DNA of 64,000 nt from Bog-473 sp963766995 (lineage in GTDB: Bacteria; Actinomycetota; Acidimicrobiia; Acidimicrobiales; RAAP-2): NCBI GenBank assembly GCA_963766995.1, contig CAVYCE010000001.1, positions 124,001 to 188,000 on the forward strand, read 5' to 3'. A model generated the notes under the pieces. It did not search any database. It was not told the DNA's origin and saw only the letters and a list, made by a program, of their open reading frames with translations. The translations under genes were made by a program, and so were the position numbers. Of this stretch, positions 61,101 to 64,000 are shown one piece after another. How positions within the stretch are numbered: position 1 is the first letter of the stretch; the number at the start of each line of letters is the position of its first letter.

Positions 61101-61890
61101 CGACGGCAGCCGCCAACGGTGCCAACAATAACGTCGGCCCGGCCGCGGCATTGAACGCGACCCCCTGGTCCGGTGCCTGCAGCATCACCGTCAGCGCCGC
61201 CACCACGCCGCTGAGGATCCACACGGCCAGGAGCAGGCGCTTGGCGGGAATCCCGATCAGTCGGGCCCGGTCGCCGTTGTCGGCAATGGCCCGGACCGCC
61301 CTCCCGGCGTCGGTGCGCAAGAGAAACCAGGAAACCGCCACCACCATGACGGGGACGAGAATGACAATGAGCAACTCGTTTCCGGTGAAGAGCACCGGAT
61401 TGATTTCGACGTGGAGCTTGTTGAGTCCCGTCGCAAATCCACCGATGGGTGCCGACTGCGTGTGGAGCCAGGTGGGCACGTAGGCCGAAATGCCGGCCAG
61501 GAGTTGGGCCAGACCCACCGTGGCCACGGTGAGAATGAGCCTCGGGGTATTAGAGAAGCGCCAGTTGATGAGTGCGCCCACTCCTGCGCCCACCAGTCCC
61601 CCAATGACCAGGGCCACCGCGATGGTGACCCCCCAGGGCCAGTGATGCCCCAAGTAGAGATTCACGCCGAATGCGCCGGCCACGGCACCCATGGACCCGT
61701 AGGCAAAGTTGATAGCTCGGGTCACCCGAAAGGTCAGGACAAGCCCAATGGCCAGCAGGCCGCTGAGACTGCCGTAGAGCACCCCATAGAGCACCGTGCC
61801 CATGGGCACACGGTGTGGATCGGCCTGATTGGCTGCCAGGACCAACAGGATCGGGACGACGATGATCGTCGCGCGTCGCTGCAGCGTCAC
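58189..61890 (-). CDS. four-in-one branched-chain (Liv-type) ABC transporter: LivH-LivM-LivF-LivG fusion
   Basis: One 1233-residue chain contains four complete parts. Residues 1-325 are a LivH-like permease (YGVLYGSLSGLLAIGLVLTF; AINFAYGSMGAVAG) and about 345-655 a LivM-like permease (WGGTISLGQFALVGVGAIT). About 705-935 is a LivF-like ATPase with Walker A GTNGAGKSS near 738, signature NLSGGEQQMLSLG and Walker B LLCIDELSLGL. About 975-1225 is a LivG-like ATPase with GHNGAGKTT near 1010, signature ALSTGTRRIVELAC and LLLLDEPMAGV. Linkers near 335 and 660-700 are charged and variable. Liv systems usually have these as four separate genes. The GTG start overlaps the SBP gene stop (GTGA), so the transporter and its SBP are co-translated. 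Confidence 0.95.
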   Translation of the reverse strand: MTLQRRATIIVVPILLVLAANQADPHRVPMGTVLYGVLYGSLSGLLAIGLVLTFRVTRAINFAYGSMGAVAGAFGVNLYLGHHWPWGVTIAVALVIGGLVGAGVGALINWRFSNTPRLILTVATVGLAQLLAGISAYVPTWLHTQSAPIGGFATGLNKLHVEINPVLFTGNELLIVILVPVMVVAVSWFLLRTDAGRAVRAIADNGDRARLIGIPAKRLLLAVWILSGVVAALTVMLQAPDQGVAFNAAAGPTLLLAPLAAAVVAKMESLWIAFVTAIGLGVLQSVIQLDVSKLAVTTVVFLVVVMLALLFQHRSQNRVDADDSWSVGGALKPVPQALRRLREVRYARIAIGAAMVVLAFAIPAWLKPGQLDQVSVTIVFGMVAVSIVVLSGWGGTISLGQFALVGVGAITAGDLMEHQNLDLFLALAAGGAVAAVGAVILGLPALRVKGMYLAVTTLAFAVAADEFFFNAANFNSVLPASVLRPVLWQRFDLHGEGDLYWVCLGMLAITIVVVRGVRRGRFGRAVLATRDNLRGAEAAAIPTTRVRLTAFAFSGLIAGVAGGLYVVIIGTASSTNVGSSFPSADSLVLFSMVVIGGLTSVGGALAGVALFQWLGIMFPNLQVILTGAGLLVVLMIFPAGLAGVYEQVRDRALNLLARRKGLSTSVWGDGIDVESDEPLVDAAPEPVILASNDHAAPTTSLEPALLQCRNVNAAYGPMQVLFGIDLEVHEGEIVALLGTNGAGKSSLLKSIMGLLPANKGTVTFAGNEITSESTERIVRRGLSMMPGGRGIFPTLTVEENLRVASWPLRKDKSAASTARDEAMDRFPILRQRADTAAGNLSGGEQQMLSLGMAFLDRPRLLCIDELSLGLAPTVVSSLIEAVKDMHRQGTTIVIVEQSLNVALLVAERATFLEKGQVRFSGPSADLLARPDLLRAVFIGGMADEATALTGEVPIVSPNVDVAPVSERVIDHEHLALETRGLLKRYGGILATNDVNLSVAHGEIVGLIGHNGAGKTTLFDLVSGFTALDGGRMFLEGVDITNMPSYARSIGGLGRSFQEARLFPTLSVGETVKVALERHLINRDAFAAAFRLPASTDSEHRADERVDEIIAMLGLEGYRERPTEALSTGTRRIVELACIMAHRPSLLLLDEPMAGVTQAESDALGPLLRRVAADTGCAMMVIAHDMSMISSLCDRLIALELGGIIAEGTPAEVLSAPAVIASYLGTEEAAVASV

Positions 61891-63578
61891 TGCGGCCCGT
61901 CAGGGAAAACGGGTGGGGTGGCCGGAATGGTGGCGTCGGAGAACCACGTCGTGCCCGTGACCCACGTCCCTTGTTCGCCGTCATAGGCCGATTCCTGGTT
62001 CGGGTCATACCACTGGTACTCGAACTGATGGGTCGGCGTGTAGTAGTGGACGCCGTTCACGTTGTAGGACACCGGGCCGTACGGACCGTCTCCACCGGGA
62101 TAATTCCACATGCCCTGCGCGAACGTTTGCGGAGTGAGATCAGGACCGGCCATCTGTATGCCGACGGCCACTTGGTACAGGCGCTGGTAGATCACATCCG
62201 TCTCGTTGACGATCAGCGCGCCGTTCGTGTCTTCAGACTTGGCGGCCGCGTAGCCAATGGTGGTTCCGTACTTGCCCGCCAGCGCGACCTCATTGGTGAT
62301 CTCGGCCACGTGCGACCATGTGTTCTGGTTCATGATCTGAGCGATATCGTCGGTTTCCTCACCGGCAGCTGCTCCGTCGAACCATTCCGGTTCGTAGTCG
62401 GCGTTGTTGAGGTCACCCGACACCAGGAGCTGCATCACCGGATCGCACAGGCAAAGGATGGTGGTGATGCCGTCGTTCTTGATCTGCTGCGTGATGCCTT
62501 GGGTCGTGGCCGTGGCCTCGTTGGCATCGGCTGAGTAGGCGATGGTGGCCGCCGCCGGCTGACCAGCCGCGTTGAGCGCCGAAGAGATCGACGCTGCGCA
62601 CTGCTGGTAGATGGCCTCATCGGGGGCGATCACGGCGAAGACACGCTTCTTGCCGTTGCCCACTCCCGTACCAGCCCAGGCTGTCGGATGGCCCACCAAG
62701 TTCTTGACCGCCACTTCACCCAGCTCTTGTGCCAGTTCGGTGCAGTCGGGGGTAAAGGCCCAGTCATAAGGAGACTGTGATTGATAGAACTGCTGCGAGA
62801 GGTAGCTGCCGTCGAAATTGAGCACACCCTGAGACGCCAGTGCCTCGTCGTACGCCTGGCTGGTGCCGTTGATTTCGGCGAAGGCCTTGATGGTGTCAGC
62901 GACGTTCAATGCGTCCGCGTTGACATCAGACTGATTGCTTCCGGCGCCGTTCTCCTGACCGTTGAACACGTTAAGTACAAGCTTGCGCCCGTAGAATTGG
63001 AAGTGAGCGTTGAAGTACGCGATCAGCATTTGGTAGGTGTTGATCATCTGGGCGTACGTCTCAGGGAAGATCACGCTGTTGTAGCTACCCGTATAGGCGT
63101 GGATGGCCTGGTCGATGCTCTCGCTGCCGTCCGTTGGGTTCATGTAGGTGAGGTTGATGGTGTTGGCCGTTACGCCCCGGTACGTTGCGCCGCCGTTGTT
63201 CCCGCTGAAGCTGATGCAGGGCGGTGAATAGGGGTCGCCGGGAACTTGTGGACCGGTGCAGCTGGCGATCTTGCCCGCCGCCGCCGCGGCTGATCCTGAA
63301 CCACCCACCGCGCCGCCCGAAGCAATTGCTCCGGGCACGGTGGTGCTGGTCGTGCCGCCCGGAGCGGTGGTCGCTGTGGAAGTGCCACCTCCGACCGTCG
63401 ACGACTGAGCGGGTACACCCGCACCAGGCGTTATTGCCGCCACTTCCTTGTCCGGAGCGATGCTCGGGATGAAAAGTGCCATGGCGAAGAATCCAGCGAT
63501 AATCAGCACTGCTGGTCCATAGCCCGTGAACAGACGCCGGTCGGTCGACTCCATCTTTGTCCGCTTGAAGGCGGTCAT
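61887..63578 (-). CDS. membrane-anchored substrate-binding protein for the fused Liv transporter
   Basis: The 563-residue protein has an N-terminal membrane segment (GPAVLIIAGFFAMALFIPSI) without a clear cleavage or lipobox site, so it may be a signal-anchored SBP. Residues about 45-105 form a Gly/Ser/Thr/Ala-rich tether (TTAPGGTTSTTVPGAIASGG). A large binding domain follows with Peripla_BP-like features (TINLTYMNPTDGSESIDQAI; NGKKRVFAVIAPDEAIYQQC). The mature domain is larger than typical LivJ. The fused transporter gene overlaps its stop by 4 bases, and it overlaps the preceding gene by 4 bases (ATGA), so all three proteins should be made together. Confidence 0.88.
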   Translation of the reverse strand: MTAFKRTKMESTDRRLFTGYGPAVLIIAGFFAMALFIPSIAPDKEVAAITPGAGVPAQSSTVGGGTSTATTAPGGTTSTTVPGAIASGGAVGGSGSAAAAAGKIASCTGPQVPGDPYSPPCISFSGNNGGATYRGVTANTINLTYMNPTDGSESIDQAIHAYTGSYNSVIFPETYAQMINTYQMLIAYFNAHFQFYGRKLVLNVFNGQENGAGSNQSDVNADALNVADTIKAFAEINGTSQAYDEALASQGVLNFDGSYLSQQFYQSQSPYDWAFTPDCTELAQELGEVAVKNLVGHPTAWAGTGVGNGKKRVFAVIAPDEAIYQQCAASISSALNAAGQPAAATIAYSADANEATATTQGITQQIKNDGITTILCLCDPVMQLLVSGDLNNADYEPEWFDGAAAGEETDDIAQIMNQNTWSHVAEITNEVALAGKYGTTIGYAAAKSEDTNGALIVNETDVIYQRLYQVAVGIQMAGPDLTPQTFAQGMWNYPGGDGPYGPVSYNVNGVHYYTPTHQFEYQWYDPNQESAYDGEQGTWVTGTTWFSDATIPATPPVFPDGPQ

Positions 63579-64000
63579 GCGGCGATCTCCTCGGTCCGAA
63601 TATGGCGGCGTCGTCTGCTCTGTCGGTAGTCAACGGCGAACAGTGCCAGGGCAATGGCCAGCAGCCCCGCCGCAATCCAATCGCCGATGCCCTTTACGCA
63701 GCCCGTTCCCCCCGATGGGTTGGTGGACTCGCAGTGCAGGCTGGCCGGAGCGGAGGCGCCGAGCGCACTCTTAGTCGGAACCGTGGTTGAAGTGGTCGAA
63801 CCCACTGTGGTTGGTGTGGTCACTCCCCCGAGAGTGGGGAGGAAACTCGAAGCACCAGTGGATGGAAGAAATGTCGAGCCGGTCGTGGGCGACCCGAAGG
63901 AAAAGGCGCCGCCCGAACCGCCGAACTGGAATGTCGGCGGTGCCAACGTGGAACCCGCATTGGCGCCGCCCAAAATAACGGTGGCTTGCCCGGCTCCTGC
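63575..64000 (-). CDS. membrane-anchored Gly/Ser/Thr-rich protein, C-terminal part (5' end outside window)
   Basis: At least 141 residues are seen; the frame is open to the window end, so the start lies beyond base 64000. The visible part is low complexity (TTPTTVGSTTSTTVPTKSAL and repeated GG/FG pairs), then a Cys-containing segment HCESTNPSGGTGCVKGIG, one transmembrane helix (WIAAGLLAIALALFAVDY) and a basic cytoplasmic tail QSRRRRHIR. This is the layout of a surface-displayed protein anchored by a C-terminal helix. It is the first visible gene of the transport operon and overlaps the SBP start by 4 bases. Its function is unknown. Confidence 0.7.
   Translation of the reverse strand, partial: AGAGQATVILGGANAGSTLAPPTFQFGGSGGAFSFGSPTTGSTFLPSTGASSFLPTLGGVTTPTTVGSTTSTTVPTKSALGASAPASLHCESTNPSGGTGCVKGIGDWIAAGLLAIALALFAVDYRQSRRRRHIRTEEIAA

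Noticed and set aside
1..64000. Mobile element, prophage or CRISPR array
   Set aside because: No transposase, integrase, cas gene, direct-repeat array or tRNA-flanked junction was found on either strand.

Overview
The window is chromosomal DNA of a high-GC actinobacterium. GTG and TTG starts are frequent, Thr/Ser/Pro-rich linkers occur in secreted proteins, there is a deazaflavin(F420)-dependent reductase of the Ddn type, and CoA-transferase III, amidohydrolase_2, P450 and TetR genes are abundant. I favour an uncultured Acidimicrobiia-type organism, but this is inference from gene content and not a phylogenetic result. I found no rRNA, tRNA, CRISPR array, insertion sequence or phage gene.

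Layout. 1-3238: tail of a carboxymuconolactone decarboxylase-like gene, a DapB-like oxidoreductase, and a minus-strand set of crotonase, MarR regulator and SnoaL-like protein. 3379-11963: a plus-strand catabolic operon of amidohydrolase, intact M24 peptidase, degenerate M24 paralogue, crotonase, double-domain class III CoA-transferase, Rieske oxygenase alpha subunit and [2Fe-2S] ferredoxin. 11977-18247: a cupin, SDR, KstD-like flavoprotein, two divergent P450s and a TetR regulator. The motif TTTCGATACCGAA occurs in both divergent promoter regions of this block. 18337-31411: a minus-strand block made of a substrate-binding protein (SBP) downstream of a tightly packed 12-gene operon. In order of transcription the operon encodes aldehyde dehydrogenase, amidohydrolase, 3Fe-4S ferredoxin, SDR, P450, Ddn-like reductase, CoA-transferase, DUF35, thiolase-like protein, TetR, acyl-CoA synthetase and an APH-like kinase. 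A 19-bp imperfect palindrome lies just upstream of its first gene.

31498-41335 is mostly membrane and secreted proteins: a secreted alpha/beta hydrolase overlapping a lipoprotein SBP, an SDR, a four-gene unit (multi-pass membrane protein, secreted protein, ABC ATPase, ABC-2 permease), a 54-residue hydrophobic protein and a zinc-ribbon metallopeptidase. 41466-46816 holds TesB thioesterase, nitroreductase, a DAD-like cupin, two amidohydrolases and a CoA-transferase. The last amidohydrolase and the CoA-transferase each carry an apparent single-base insertion. 46826-58168: class II UvrA, acyl-CoA synthetase, crotonase, CoA-transferase, TetR, secreted S15-type hydrolase, MBL-fold hydrolase and a GH130-like protein. 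58189-64000 is a minus-strand transport operon whose transporter is one 1233-residue chain fusing two LivH/LivM-type permeases to two LivF/LivG-type ATPases, preceded by its SBP and a membrane-anchored protein.

Taken together the window looks like a catabolic region for hydrophobic, probably alicyclic, terpenoid or steroid-like carboxylic acids. Secreted hydrolases and SBPs would release and capture substrate. P450 and Rieske oxygenases would hydroxylate it, SDR and aldehyde dehydrogenase oxidise it, and CoA ligase or CoA-transferases activate it. Crotonases, the thiolase/DUF35 pair and amidohydrolase-family (possibly decarboxylase or hydrolase) proteins would cleave it. The substrate itself cannot be read from sequence. 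The most unusual items are the four-in-one Liv transporter, the intact/degenerate M24 pair, the Cys-less thiolase/DUF35 pair, the shared operator motif and the uncharacterised membrane/secreted/ABC unit at 36.6-40.0 kb.
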